Notes under the pieces: model-generated | The model's input: the letters and a program-made list of their open reading frames with translations, nothing else | Told to the model about the DNA's origin: nothing | Databases searched by the model: none | DNA from: Anthoceros angustus | Lineage: Eukaryota; Streptophyta; Anthocerotopsida; Anthocerotales; Anthocerotaceae | Direction of reading: 5' to 3' | NCBI GenBank assembly: GCA_010909165.1 | Contig: VJWM01000205.1 | Location: forward strand, 276,468-340,467 | DNA length: 64,000 nucleotides | Made by a program: the position numbers and the translations under genes | Part shown: positions 1 to 10,343 of the stretch, one piece after another | Layout of the letters: the number at the start of each line of letters is the position of its first letter | Numbering within the stretch: position 1 is the stretch's first letter

Positions 1-560
1 ACTGAAGCATCCTCAAAAGTAAGTATCTTAGATTGCCATTGCTAGGGTGTAAGATCCAATTAGGCCACAGGAGCTTGATAATGTTGAGAAATTATGCAAT
101 GAAAAATATTTAATATGATACAATATCTCGGACTGACTCTCCTAGCGGGACTTGTCTACTAAGGGTACAAGCACCACCATGGGACAGAAAAAGTACAGTT
201 GAAAAGTGGTAAGAAAAGGCATACACATATGTACATCTGAACTAGAGAGAAAGAAATAGTGAAAAAGAATTAATGCAAACACATGCATGTCAGAAAAAGT
301 TCAGGGACGAGGATTAAAATAACCAAATGATCACCATGGAAAAAAGGGCACGGAAAAAAGGCCACTTGAGCCATAGCACGAGCAGCCTTAAAAGCGGTAA
401 TTAAGCTTAATAATGTTGAGCAATTATGCAATAAAAATATTTAAGAAATACATTTAATCCAATTACATAATTCAAAATCCTAAATTTTCAATCTTAGAAG
501 AAGAAGAAGAAGAAGAAGAAGAAGAAGAAGAATTCTAATCTAGCTTTAAAATAGGTCTTC
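1..560. other. AT-rich intergenic sequence with AAG microsatellite
   Basis: No gene is visible. The stretch is AT-rich with stops in every frame. An uninterrupted AAG trinucleotide run lies at about 496-530. The words around 'taatgttgagcaattatgca' near 75-100 and 408-435 are similar to each other, suggesting a decayed local duplication. Confidence 0.7.
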
Positions 561-648
561 TTGAAAAATATGACATATTTGGGTAGCTTAAAACCCACGA
601 ATCCCATAATTTTTTTGTTATATGCTTGTGATTTAATTTATATCTTCA

Positions 649-1180
649 ATGAGGTTCCGCCTGGGTTTGGTCCAACCTTTGGCCTATTCTCTTTCAACCT
701 ACAGTTGTGGGGCCCCCATCGACGACTCAGGGTCCCACCTAGCTCGCTGTCCAATTGGAAGGCAGCGTATCACTACACATAATGCCGTTCGTGACATCAT
801 GTTCTTGATGGCCAAGGACAGCGGTTATTTTTCATACAGGGAGCGTCCATATACCTTGCGCAATGGGGTGTCGGTTAGATCGGATCTATTTCTAATCGGG
901 GGGACCAAACCTCTGTTGTAAATGTCGTTGTAACGGACCCTACCCGGAACTCCAATTGTGAGCATGTCATTATCAACCCTTCGAGCTGGACGGTGCATGG
1001 ATACGCGACTCCGAGGATACACAAGTACACACCTTTGCAAGACGGCCACACCTTCATCCCCTCGCTATTAAGACTCACGGGGCTAAGGGCAAGGATTTTT
1101 CCTGCCTCATTCAGGATTGTGCTAAAGCCTACCACAGTCGTTGGAACGGGGTGGGTCTCCCTCTTTCCTTGGTGGTAGCT
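649..1180 (+). mobile_element. Decayed remnant resembling the C-terminal nuclease-like part of a plant/algal reverse-transcriptase element
   Basis: Two open segments in different frames read as one damaged protein piece. The first (to about 921) has a C-G-A-P-(x)9-H-(x)3-C-P zinc-like signature, then H-N-A-V-R-D and, further on, R-x-D-L. The second (from about 918 to 1178) continues with D-P-T, K-Y-T-P-L and F-I-P. This order (cysteine knuckle, HNAVRD, conserved E/D, K..Y..L) is, from memory, typical of the region after the reverse transcriptase in some non-LTR elements with a restriction-like endonuclease. One frameshift near 915-921 and later stops make it non-functional. Family assignment is inference; no reverse transcriptase core is present. 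Confidence 0.4.
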
Positions 1181-1680
1181 TTCTTTTGACACCGGGTATC
1201 CATCTGTATGCAGGTCTTTCCTCATCTCAGACCACGACATAATCGTGGCAGTAGATAGCTTTGGGGTTGGCATTCGTGGGTTCTAGCCCCCTGGCTCTTG
1301 GCCCTTTAGTGGGTTGTCAGCCCTCTGTTTGGGGTAGATGGGTTTTCCCATCTCTTCTTTTTAATAAAGTCTTCATGATTTCAAAAGATTTATATCTTCC
1401 TTCTAAAACTAGATTTTGGGCCTATAGTATGTTTAAGGAAATCTATGGACCTCTTGCAGGGCATCTCGTTGAACTAATATGGCTATTCATGAGAACATTC
1501 ATGATGAACGAAAATATTTTTGCATTTAGAGAAGATCTCCACATTATGAAAAGATCTCTCCATTGCCCTATAAAGGGCTCTCTCAACGGCAATCCTTCAC
1601 AAGGCGACGACAACAAGTCAATAAAACGTATTTTTCATTATGAAAATCAAGTTGAAGGACTATCGCCACATCTGACGAGT

Positions 1681-1745
1681 TGACCTTGTTTGACCGTCAA
1701 CCCAAGACATTTGATGGGTCAACCGAAGACATTTGAGGGGTCAAC
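1681..1745. repeat. Short direct repeats rich in TTGAC/GTCAA words
   Basis: A 65-bp stretch contains TTGACC, TTTGACCGTCAA and two GGGTCAAC words around a repeated 'gacatttga' core. TTGAC(C/T) is the WRKY-binding W-box core. No gene starts just downstream, so this may be only a decayed repeat. Confidence 0.35.
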
Positions 1746-2149
1746 ATGAAACATTTGGGTAGCTTCAAAATGAAATATCTCATCCATGCTAGAATTATTC
1801 ATAGTCTCTGTCTTCTCCAAAATACTTCAATGTCATCTTCATCCACCCTAAAATATTCCAAAGTCATCCACCTTAAAAATAATATTAAAAAGGCCCTAAA
1901 GATCACAATAGGAAGAAGAAGAATTCTATAAGCACTTTTGCTAACCATAATTTCTCATTTCTTGACTCCAACTTCATTGCCAGCTTGAGGTCACCACTCT
2001 TTCCCATCCTGTGCTGAAAAAGGTTTTGCAGTTGCACCCTCCTATTACCGTACCTAAAGGGTGACCGAGACTCTTTGGCTGTGCCCTTCTTACTAGGATT
2101 ATATCCTGCGACACCTTCTCTTGATATGTTTTGATTGTAAATCTTAAGA

Positions 2150-2900
2150 GTGTTGGTTGCAAATCTTCAGGGTTCTTTGACACTTACTGGTAGCTAGCTG
2201 ATCATCTTCGTACATTTTGGTTGCAAATCTTGAGGTTCTCTTTGACACCTATTGGTATCTGATCTTCCGGGCTCTCTATCCATGTCTTTGGATCTAGACG
2301 TCTTCTTCCGAGATCTCTTACAATTCGACTTTCGGGGTTCTCTAGCCATTTCTTTGGAGGTAGATGAAGCAAAAAATATCTGCCGTCATCAATACCAAAC
2401 TCATTTTGAACAGCCTTCTTCCTCAACCTTTTACAACCAGCATATATGTTGTGTGTTGTGTTGTGTGTTATTAGAGGATCGGAGGATCTTGCACCTCAGC
2501 TTTTGTATCATTGGTTGGCAGCTTATGCTCGTGTCGCTTGTTTTGCGCTAACTCAAGTTTTGACACCAGTTTCTTTTCCGGCGTCGTACTCGGAGATCTC
2601 TTACGACTAAGCTTGTGTGTTGTTTGTTCCGTGGTGCGCTATTCGGAGGACTCTTGCAACTCGGCTTGTGCATTACTGGCAGCTCATGCTCGTGTCGCTT
2701 GTGTTGCGCTAATTCTATTATTTGTAACGTGTCCGTCCTCCAGTGATCGCCAACCCATGTACCTCTGATGGGCAAGTTGGGGTTTCACAAAGCTGGGGTT
2801 TCGCGAAGTTGGGCTTCCGCAAAGTACAGTACTTACATACCTATAGGGTTCGGCAAAATATGGGGTTCCGGAGAATACACATGGGGTTTCGCAAATTGGG
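2150..2900. repeat. Degenerate tandem repeats in non-coding sequence
   Basis: Three families can be read. 'ggttgcaaatctt' followed by 'ttctttgacac' occurs at about 2155 and 2219. A block ending 'gctcgtgtcgcttgt.ttgcgctaa' occurs at about 2466-2552 and again at about 2640-2712. 'tggggtttcgc' words recur from 2775 to 2900 just upstream of the trihelix gene. No open frame here resembles a protein. Confidence 0.55.
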
Positions 2901-3014
2901 GTTTGGATTTTAGGTTCAGACAGCCCACGGGTTAATCATGCTGGGCAAGAGAGACAAGAGGGCCTTCTGGCAAAGATCCGCGCTTCTGCTCGTTCACAAC
3001 TGCTGGAAGTAGAG

Positions 3015-4950
3015 ATGGCCATGGCTCCTGGACCGGCAGCGGCACCGGGCGGGGGCTCCGACGCGGGACGCAACGTGGGAGCAGCAGACGTCAAGCCGGA
3101 GCCCGGCGAGGAGGCGCAAGCGCGACAAGAGCCCTTCTGCCCCTACCCCATCCCCGCCTTCATCAGCATGGAGCCGGACCGGAAGAAGGGCAGGCTTGAC
3201 GGCTCAGCGGTGGCCGTGCTGGCCTTGGCCAACAACGCGAAGGTGGCGTCCCCCTATCCGGACTGGACATATGCCCGGGACCCGGAATTCACCAAAGTCC
3301 TTAACGGGGAGCTGGACTTGCGAAAGGACGGGTGTTACAGGGACCAGTGGACTCCGCCCTTGGTGCACCACCTTCTCCACTGCTATCAATCGGTGCAAGT
3401 TTCTCGGCGCGCGGAATCCTTCACCAAGGTGGAGTGGCAGGAGCTGGCTGTTATGCTCACTTCGCATCCGGATTGCAATCCCCCGAAGACTTGGAGGGAT
3501 GTGCGCTCCAAATTCGAGAAGCTGAGGAGGCGGTTTCTGTCGGAGAAGACGGAGGCCAACTCCCGCTGGCCTTACTTCGCCGACATGCTTAACCTGCAGA
3601 ACGCAATCGACCGGGTGGAGAGCGCGGATTCCCCCGTCCAAGGTCGGAGGCAGTGTGTCCTTTTCGTTGTCGTTTGGCTTGAATGGCTAGGTTTGATTCA
3701 GTTTCCCATCCGAATTGCTCGCCTGTGTTTGCGCAGGTGCCCGGATGCTGTTGAGCTTGGAACCAGGTGCCGGGCCAGGAGACAGGCTGAGTCCGCTGGC
3801 TCGTCCGGCTCCTCTCGCTCCAGCTGCTGCTTCTCAACCTTCTCCTCCTGCGCCTGCGCCTGCGCCTGCTGCTCTGCTTCTTCCTCCCGTTGCGGCTCCT
3901 CCTCCACCTCGCGTCACTGTGGCTGCTCCAGCTCAATGTGCTGCCAGCGGGGCCGGCACGGAAGCCGCGGTCACCTCGGTCTCCTCCAGGGGCGCTTCTC
4001 ATCCTCCTCTGGGCGCCAGCGGCATCTCCTATCCTCCGGCTGACAGGAGGTTCAGGGAAGTTTGTCTGTCCATCAGGAGCAGGATATCCAGAGCGCCGGT
4101 GTATGGAGCGTATTGTGCAAGCTTCTCCCCGATGATTGCCGAGATTTTGGGGCTGGCCAAGTTTGATTTCGTGGTAGTGGATTTGGAATACGGCCCCTGC
4201 GACCATGCTCACACCCTGCCCGTCCTGCACGCGCTGGCATCTGCAGGGTGCCCGTCCATCCTCAGGCTGCCCGCCAGGCCTTCTGTGCAGGTCGTCCGCC
4301 GGGCGGTGGACTTGGGGCCGTCTGGTATCATGTTTCCGGACATCGACACTGCCGAGGCTGCCAGGAAACTGGTGCTGGAGTGCCGGACCAACGCTGGCCG
4401 TCCCCTGGTGCGGTCCTCCTTCTACGGCACTGCGGCTCGAATGGACGCCAACGAGCTATTTATCATTTGTGAGGTGAGTTCCGTCACGGCTTTGAGCCAT
4501 GTGGCTGAAATTGCCTCCGTCGAGGGCGTGGATTGCATCCAAATTGCGCCCTTGGCCTTGCGCGCGAGCATGGGTATTTTCCATGGTAATTTCCACAACC
4601 TGCACCCTTGCACCTACGGTTGCTAACTTGCTGCCCGCTAACCTTGCACTCGACTCACATCGTTGCCTCCTTTGGCAGACATCAACCAGCTTCATGAGTT
4701 CATGAGGAAAGCAGAGGAAGCCGTGATCAGCTGCAATGCTCGTCGAAGGACGCCGGTTTATTTGGCAGGGTTAGCGAATGCCGAGTTGACACCCGCCGCT
4801 CTGCTGAACTTAAACTATCACATGGTTTCAGGGGCCTCGGACATTGCTCTCTTGAGGGATGCTGCTATGGCAGATGTCGCCAACAACAAGTTCGGGCGTG
4901 CTCCTCAACCCAACTCCCTGACTGTGAAGCCCGAGCTCGGTACAAGCTGA
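3015..4950 (+). CDS. Trihelix DNA-binding domain fused to an HpcH/HpaI aldolase-like domain
   Basis: Three exons: 3015-3642, 3737-4585, 4679-4950, with introns of 94 and 93 bp. Joins are phase 1 (CAA G|GT and CAT G|AC), giving an uninterrupted 582-residue protein. Residues about 111-195 form a trihelix/Myb-SANT domain with its three spaced tryptophans (QWTPP 111-115, EWQEL 140-144, TWRDV 159-163), a Lys/Arg-rich helix (KLRRRF) and the family's WPYF motif at 185. A Pro/Ala/Ser-rich linker (about 230-310) follows. From about 312 to 560 the fold is HpcH/HpaI aldolase: FDFVVVDLEYGP (352-363), SGIMFPD (405-411), VDCIQIAPLALRASMG. Known HpaI enzymes have His in the DxEH motif, Glu in QxE and Asp in GPxDLS. 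Here these positions read Tyr, Ser and Ala, so catalysis is unlikely. A nuclear role is inferred from the trihelix domain. The ATG at 3015 is the first in frame; a GC-rich leader precedes it. Confidence 0.85.
3643..3736 (+). other. Intron 1 of the trihelix-aldolase gene, joining the two domains
   Basis: The donor is CAAG|GTCGG and the acceptor GCGCAG|GTGCC. The acceptor side has a pyrimidine/TG-rich tract. Splicing keeps phase 1, so the DNA-binding exon and aldolase-fold exon read as one protein. Reading through the intron instead stays open, but shifts the downstream part out of the aldolase frame. Confidence 0.75.
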
Positions 4951-5287
4951 GTAGGTGACTGGCACTGGACTGGGCATTCAGACCAACCTCAGAAACCCCC
5001 CCCGAGTCAACGGATCAACCATTTTTTCCCTCTTCCTGTTCATCAATCATATTTTGGCAAGTCAAGGGAGCTCCGAGAGCTCACGAGCCGGCAGTAGCAA
5101 GGACCAGGTTTCTTTTATGGAGCTGGTAACTAGTGGTACATCATGTTAAGGGCCAGCCTGCAGGAGGGAGACATGCTGATCGAAAGGACTTTCCAGGATG
5201 CAGGGCAGAGAGCTGAAAAGAATCTCCATGGCGTGCAGGTGTTTGCTGGGAGAGCAAGCACACCACTTGGACGTCACGTCATAATTT
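4951..5287. other. 3' flank of the trihelix-aldolase gene
   Basis: No further coding sequence is seen after the stop at 4948-4950. The sequence is mixed in composition and includes a CCCCCC run near 4996. It probably contains the 3' UTR. No clear AATAAA signal was found. Confidence 0.5.
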
Positions 5288-5586
5288 ATTGAAGATGAAG
5301 GCTGGATCCTCCCATAAGCCAGGCAGTTCTTTAGAGAGCGAAGATGATTGGTTGCAGTGAGAACCTTGGAGACGAAAGTGAGTCTAGTGCAGATGATACT
5401 GCTGCTTTCCACACAAAACATTTCAACGACATCTGTTACATATGCCGAGACGTCAAGATCCATTGAAGATGAAGGCTGGATCCTCCCATGAGCTGTGCAG
5501 TTCTATAGAGAGCGAAGATGATTAGTTGCTGCTGAGAACCTTGGAGAGGACAGTGAGTCTAGTGTAGATGATACTGCCGCTTTTAG
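5284..5586. repeat. Imperfect tandem duplication, about 125-bp homologous core at 174-bp spacing
   Basis: The block starting 'attgaagatgaaggctgg' at about 5288 recurs at about 5462. Both copies share 'gcagttct.tagagagcgaagatgatt', 'gagaaccttggaga' and 'gtgagtctagtg.agatgatactgc', with scattered substitutions. No frame is open in both copies, so this looks like non-coding duplication. Confidence 0.8.
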
Positions 5587-7400
5587 TCCACATACAAGAT
5601 CCCAAACGAGAGGTCACACGAGGAATGGCGAGTCAGTCCTGCCACTTTTCCTTGCTGCACATTCCCATCGATGTCTGGTGAGTACTGTGCCGACGGTTGC
5701 TGAGCTCCATGGGAACATGGTAACTGGTGATCGACTGGGCTCCGTGGTTCCTACTTTGCTGGTATGAGGGCTCGGAATGGGAGTTCAGCATTGTTTTGAA
5801 GGCTTGGGAAGATGTCAGGTAGGGACATTGTGCCGTCGTTTCTTTCGTTTACGGATGCACGTAGCGCTCTGGTTGACAGGGGACTTGGTTGATTAAGGGT
5901 TCAGTCCGAGACAGGGGGCCCTTAAGACAAGAGGGCTTACTCTTGTCTTGTACTATCCTTTTCTACACCATGGCGGAGATGTTGGTGACTATTGTCTTGC
6001 CTTGGCTAGGTAATTTCCCATGGTCGGTGCAGGCTGAAAATGAAAGATATGTTAGTGAAAGTCGATATCCCGCATCCTGCATCTAACGATGCTGATGCTG
6101 CACCGCAGTTGCAGTGGGAATGCACTGCAGTGAAAACTCCCTCTACCAGATGGCACAGTAGTGTCTGTTGATCTGGATTGAAATCGAATAGATACAGTTT
6201 GTCTCTGGCACAAAAGGTGAGAGCCCGACCCGCTCAGCCGTGTTGTTCTCGGCGCACCGTTCTCGAACATGTTGTACAGTCGGTCCACCTTTGAGAGTGT
6301 GGTAGATGGCACGTAAGATGTGTGCAGTCAGATAGAGTTGTGTCTGGTAACGGCGCTGAGGTGGTAAGGCATAGGTCCTGTGCGAAGGGGAGGCTGTAAG
6401 CAACATTGAGTGGCAGCTAGTGGATATAGGTATCGGGCCCCCCAACAGCTGCGATGCCTTGGCAGCGTGTTGCAGTGGCAGTATCAGTATTAGTATCAGT
6501 ATCAGAGTGCGAAGTGTTTTTGAAAGTGCAAGGTGTCTTTGAAAGTCATGTGAAGTCTAGTACTGAAGGAAGCCTTGACGAATCCTGTTGGATCCAACCT
6601 TACTGCCCAGTTGCAGAGCCTCTAATGCGTTCGTGTTAGTTGGCGGTACATCAGTGCGCAAGTATAATCTTATTATCCCGTCCTCCAGTTTGAGGAGCCC
6701 CACTGCTTTACAGCTCCACACGCATTTTGACCTTGCAACGAGAGCCGTACACACAGTAGGGCAGGGTAGCTGGGGTTGTGGCAAGTGGTGCAGACCTTCC
6801 AGCCTACCGCCGGTGGGGAAGCAGCCTACAAGTTGTACACACGCGACAAGTAGATGTTGAAGTGTAAAGCCAAAAAAACGTGGTCTTGGGCACCCCCCGC
6901 CTTGAGGTGACAAGAAGCAGGGAGGGTGTGCAAGACTGAAATACTGGCGCCGGTCGCTCTCCGAACACAGCTGATTTTTAGAGAGCCATTTATGTATCTG
7001 GTTGATCGAGCACCCTCGGAGGAAGCTAATGCCTTGTTCTGTCTAGGACAAGCCAGGGAAAATGTAAATGAAAATGGATCTCCCGCGATCCCGATCCCCC
7101 ACATGCACTTGTCTAGAGTTTTATAATGTACGTAATGTTGGAGATGACGTTGCACATGGCATTGTGCGGGGCTGTTTAGCAATGGCATGCGTCCTTTTGG
7201 GGAACGGCGAGACGCCGCGGCAGCTTGAAAGCTTGAAGGAAGAGGCCACGATGAGGTGCCTGCCCAGGAAGGTGGAATGTAGGGCCGGCTGTCTGGCGTG
7301 TGCAGGTGCGGGGCCCGCCTGGGCCTGGACGCACCAGGAAGCTGCCTTCAAGCTTGGGGAGGAAGGCTGGGGCGGGCGGGCCCCGCCTCATGATTGATGG
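5587..7400. other. Intergenic sequence without recognisable genes
   Basis: Only short overlapping open frames occur and none has a known domain or plausible splice partners. A small 'gtatcagtatta' microsatellite is at about 6479-6506. Confidence 0.55.
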
Positions 7401-7435
7401 CCGGGCCCCCTGGGAGGCGGACTACATACTGCACA

Positions 7436-9412
7436 TACGGTGCGCATGCGATTGCGATCGCGCGATTCTTCGATTGCCATTGCGATTAGCGAGGGCAGGG
7501 GGATGCCCAATGCCCAATGCCCAATGCCGCATGGCATGATTCATATCACATTCCATGACATGCAGTGGTGCGCATGAATCGTCGCCGGCCGCCCGGCCCG
7601 GAAGTGGCCGCATTAATGCCCCAGGCTGCTTCCGGGAAGGAAACGCTAGAGATTTGGCGTGCAAAAGTGGCGGGATATGTAGGAGCTTGAAGGGGCCCGC
7701 GCTCTGGGGACAGCGGGATCAATCGTACGCCAGAAAAGCAGCAAACGCGGGATTGCGGATTGCGGAAGGCGGAATGCGGAAGGCGGAAGGCGGTGCGATG
7801 CCGGATCCACTCCAAAACGAAGAAACCTGAGCAAGAAAACCAGTGGCACCATGAGCGCGGGTCGCGGAGAGAAGCCGGCGTGGAGGCCCTGGAGGGAGCG
7901 GGGGGAGAGAAACTCAGAGCGGGGCACCCGGTGCGCGTAGGTCCCGCTGGTTCACCGGTTCACCCGCGCGCTGGGGCTGGGGCCCTGGGGCCCTGGTGCC
8001 CTGGCCACTTGCGGTCCGGAATCCGGATGGATAATTGCACGGGCATCGGCTGCCCGGTGCCCGCTGCCCGGATGGATGGATGGATGGATGGATGGGGATC
8101 ATGGAATGGCATCATGTGCGCGCAGGAGTGCGGGAAGGGAATGTAACATGTAAATGGTGCGGTGGGGCCCGGAACAGGCCCACTTGCAGGGCAGTGTGCA
8201 CGCGGGATTTTTTTTTTCCAGCATACACAATTTGCAAACAGTGGCGGAAATGAGATGCGTCCTCAATGTCAACGTTATGTGCAAGGATTTGACATTTGCG
8301 TGTGCGTCGTGAGTGGAGGCAGGATCCGGTGCGCTCTTGTGCACTACTACGCGTACTTTCTATGTGTAGGATGTCACCCACCAAATGCTCGTACAGATCA
8401 CATGCAGTACAGGGTGGGGGCCAGGGCGATGAGATGAGCTCAGCGACACAATTTCCTCTTCACATTTTAGCTTTAACATTGCACTGGTCTCTCGGGGAGG
8501 ATCGCATCGTTGCCATGGAAGAATCGCATCAGCGGCTGCACGGCAGCAGCAACAGCAATCCGCTGAAAAGGGCACGTTGTTGACGCCAATTGACCAGGCT
8601 GTCCGTGTAGCTACGCTTGCTGTTGCAGCCAGCAGCTGGAAACTGCCTGGACGCCTCCACGGGGACGGGGTGGCATCGCTCCCTATGTAACCTTCAACCT
8701 TCTATATTGGAAGTGGATGAGGTGACGACTCCACGTCTCCCACTCCCTTCCCCTTCCCCTTCCCCTTGTGGCCACGGCTTGTGCCTCTGGTACGCATGAC
8801 TGCATGAATGAATTCAATCCAATCCCAGGGGGAAAGGACGTGATCGATTTTGTGGTTACAGGGCCGTGAAAGCAGTGGGCAGTAGCGTAAAAGCATGCTC
8901 CCTGTGCCTGTGCTGCTAGCAGCACGCAATACGCGGTACAAGATGGGGGGCACCTAACCCAACCCAACCCAACCCAACCTAACGCAACCCAATCTGGGCT
9001 CGGGCCCCTCCAGTCCCATTGAGCACGAGATGGAGATGCCTCCGGATCCACCACCGTAAGGGTACAGCCGCAGTACAGCTCCACCTCCCCACCATCTCCT
9101 CTCCCGCACACCCCAAATACCCAAATCCGTTCACCTCTGCCAAATGCGGGGGGCCTGGGCCTGGGCCTGGGCCGGGGCTGGGGCTGGGGCGAATATCCAT
9201 GTCCGAAGTGCAGGCAGCAGATGCCAGGCTCAGGCTCAGGCTCAGGCTCGGCACTCAGCAGGGTCAGGGTCAGGGTCAGGGTCAGGGTCACGGCCACCCG
9301 GCACCCTCGACGGGTCATCAACCAGGCAGGCAGCGCAGGTTGACTTGCAAGGCGGCTGTGCCAGGGCCTGGCTATGTAGCTGGCGAGCTGGCTGCCTGCC
9401 TGCCTGCCTCAG
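7436..9412. repeat. Cluster of short GC-rich microsatellites upstream of the VQ gene
   Basis: Separate short tandem arrays lie within 2 kb: TGCCCAA at 7504-7527; a GCGGAAG/GCGGATT mix at 7750-7796; GGAT at 8070-8095; CTTCCC near 8745-8766; CCAAC at about 8953-8991; GGGCCT then GGGGCT at 9150-9190; CAGGCT at about 9223-9250; GGGTCA (five copies) at about 9260-9290; CTGC near 9396-9410. Open frames across them encode only low-complexity peptides. Confidence 0.85.
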
Positions 9413-9569
9413 TGGGCTGCGCTCTGGCCCCCACGCCATTTACTCGAGCAAGCAAGGACCTGCAAGGGTTCGCCACAATGCCACCATATGCATCTAGCCT
9501 AACGTAGAATAGGATACAATACATTTTCGTGTGGGCGTGCAGCACAGAGTTGCATTACAGACTTCCTAC

Positions 9570-10343
9570 AGTTACAGACACCTCTCTCTTTGGCTGCCCC
9601 ACCTTGGTCTCTACTCTCCCGGTCTCCCCCTCCTTCACGCCTCGCCGTCTCTGCCCCTGCCTTGCCGCTTACATCTGCCGTCTTAGCCGTGTCGCCTTCC
9701 TCAGGTACAGTAGTAACGCAGCCAACTACTCGTTCTTCGTTGACATTCCCTGTCGGCAAAGGAGCGTTGTTGTCAAGCGCACGCCCTTCGCCATCTTTCC
9801 CCCTTCCTGCGTCTTCCCCGTCTGCCCACTTGAGCCTGTCCCTATAACCCTTCCCCCAGTACACACCTCCCTCCATTTCACCTGTCCCCCGTCTCCCTCT
9901 CACCTCCCTCCGCTTCCTCTCCTCGAGCTCGCCTCCGGCTCTCCTCCTACCCCTCGCCTCGCCTCGCCTCGCCTCGCCGAAACACGTCCCGTCTCAACTT
10001 CAACTGCTTCGTCTCCGTCACATCTCGTCTCGTCAGCTGTCGTCTTGCCTCTCCTCTGCTCTCCAGGCTCAATCCTGAATCCTGGGGCTGCACCATGCCC
10101 AGTACAGCCTCCCCCGGATCGACTGCCTGATTCATTCACCAGCATGTTTGCACCCACATCCTTTCCTGCTCTGCTCTCTCCTCGGCTCGGGGGCCCGGCC
10201 CCGCCTCGCTCGCCCTCGCCCTCGCCCCCTGCAACATCCTCGGCTCCTCAGCATCCGGTCGGGTGAGAGCGAGCGTTGCAACCACGCAGTCACGCTTCCA
10301 CAGATCCTTAGGACCCATTCGATCGACAACCCGCGGACTGCAG
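9570..10343 (+). promoter_or_regulatory. Pyrimidine-rich leader/proximal promoter of the VQ gene
   Basis: The plus strand is strongly C/T-rich (for example CCTCG repeats at about 9950-9978). It runs straight into the VQ-protein start at 10344. A long open frame exists here only because few stop codons arise in such sequence. Pyrimidine-rich leaders are common around plant transcription starts, but no exact TATA box or start site can be fixed. Confidence 0.5.

Noticed and set aside
3589-4230. 213-codon minus-strand open frame
   Set aside because: Antisense of the trihelix-aldolase linker; poly-Arg runs come from the Pro/Ala codons on the plus strand.
9529-10266. 245-codon plus-strand open frame
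   Set aside because: Composition is almost only Pro/Ser/Leu/Thr from a C/T-rich tract; it lies in the probable leader of the VQ gene and contains no domain.
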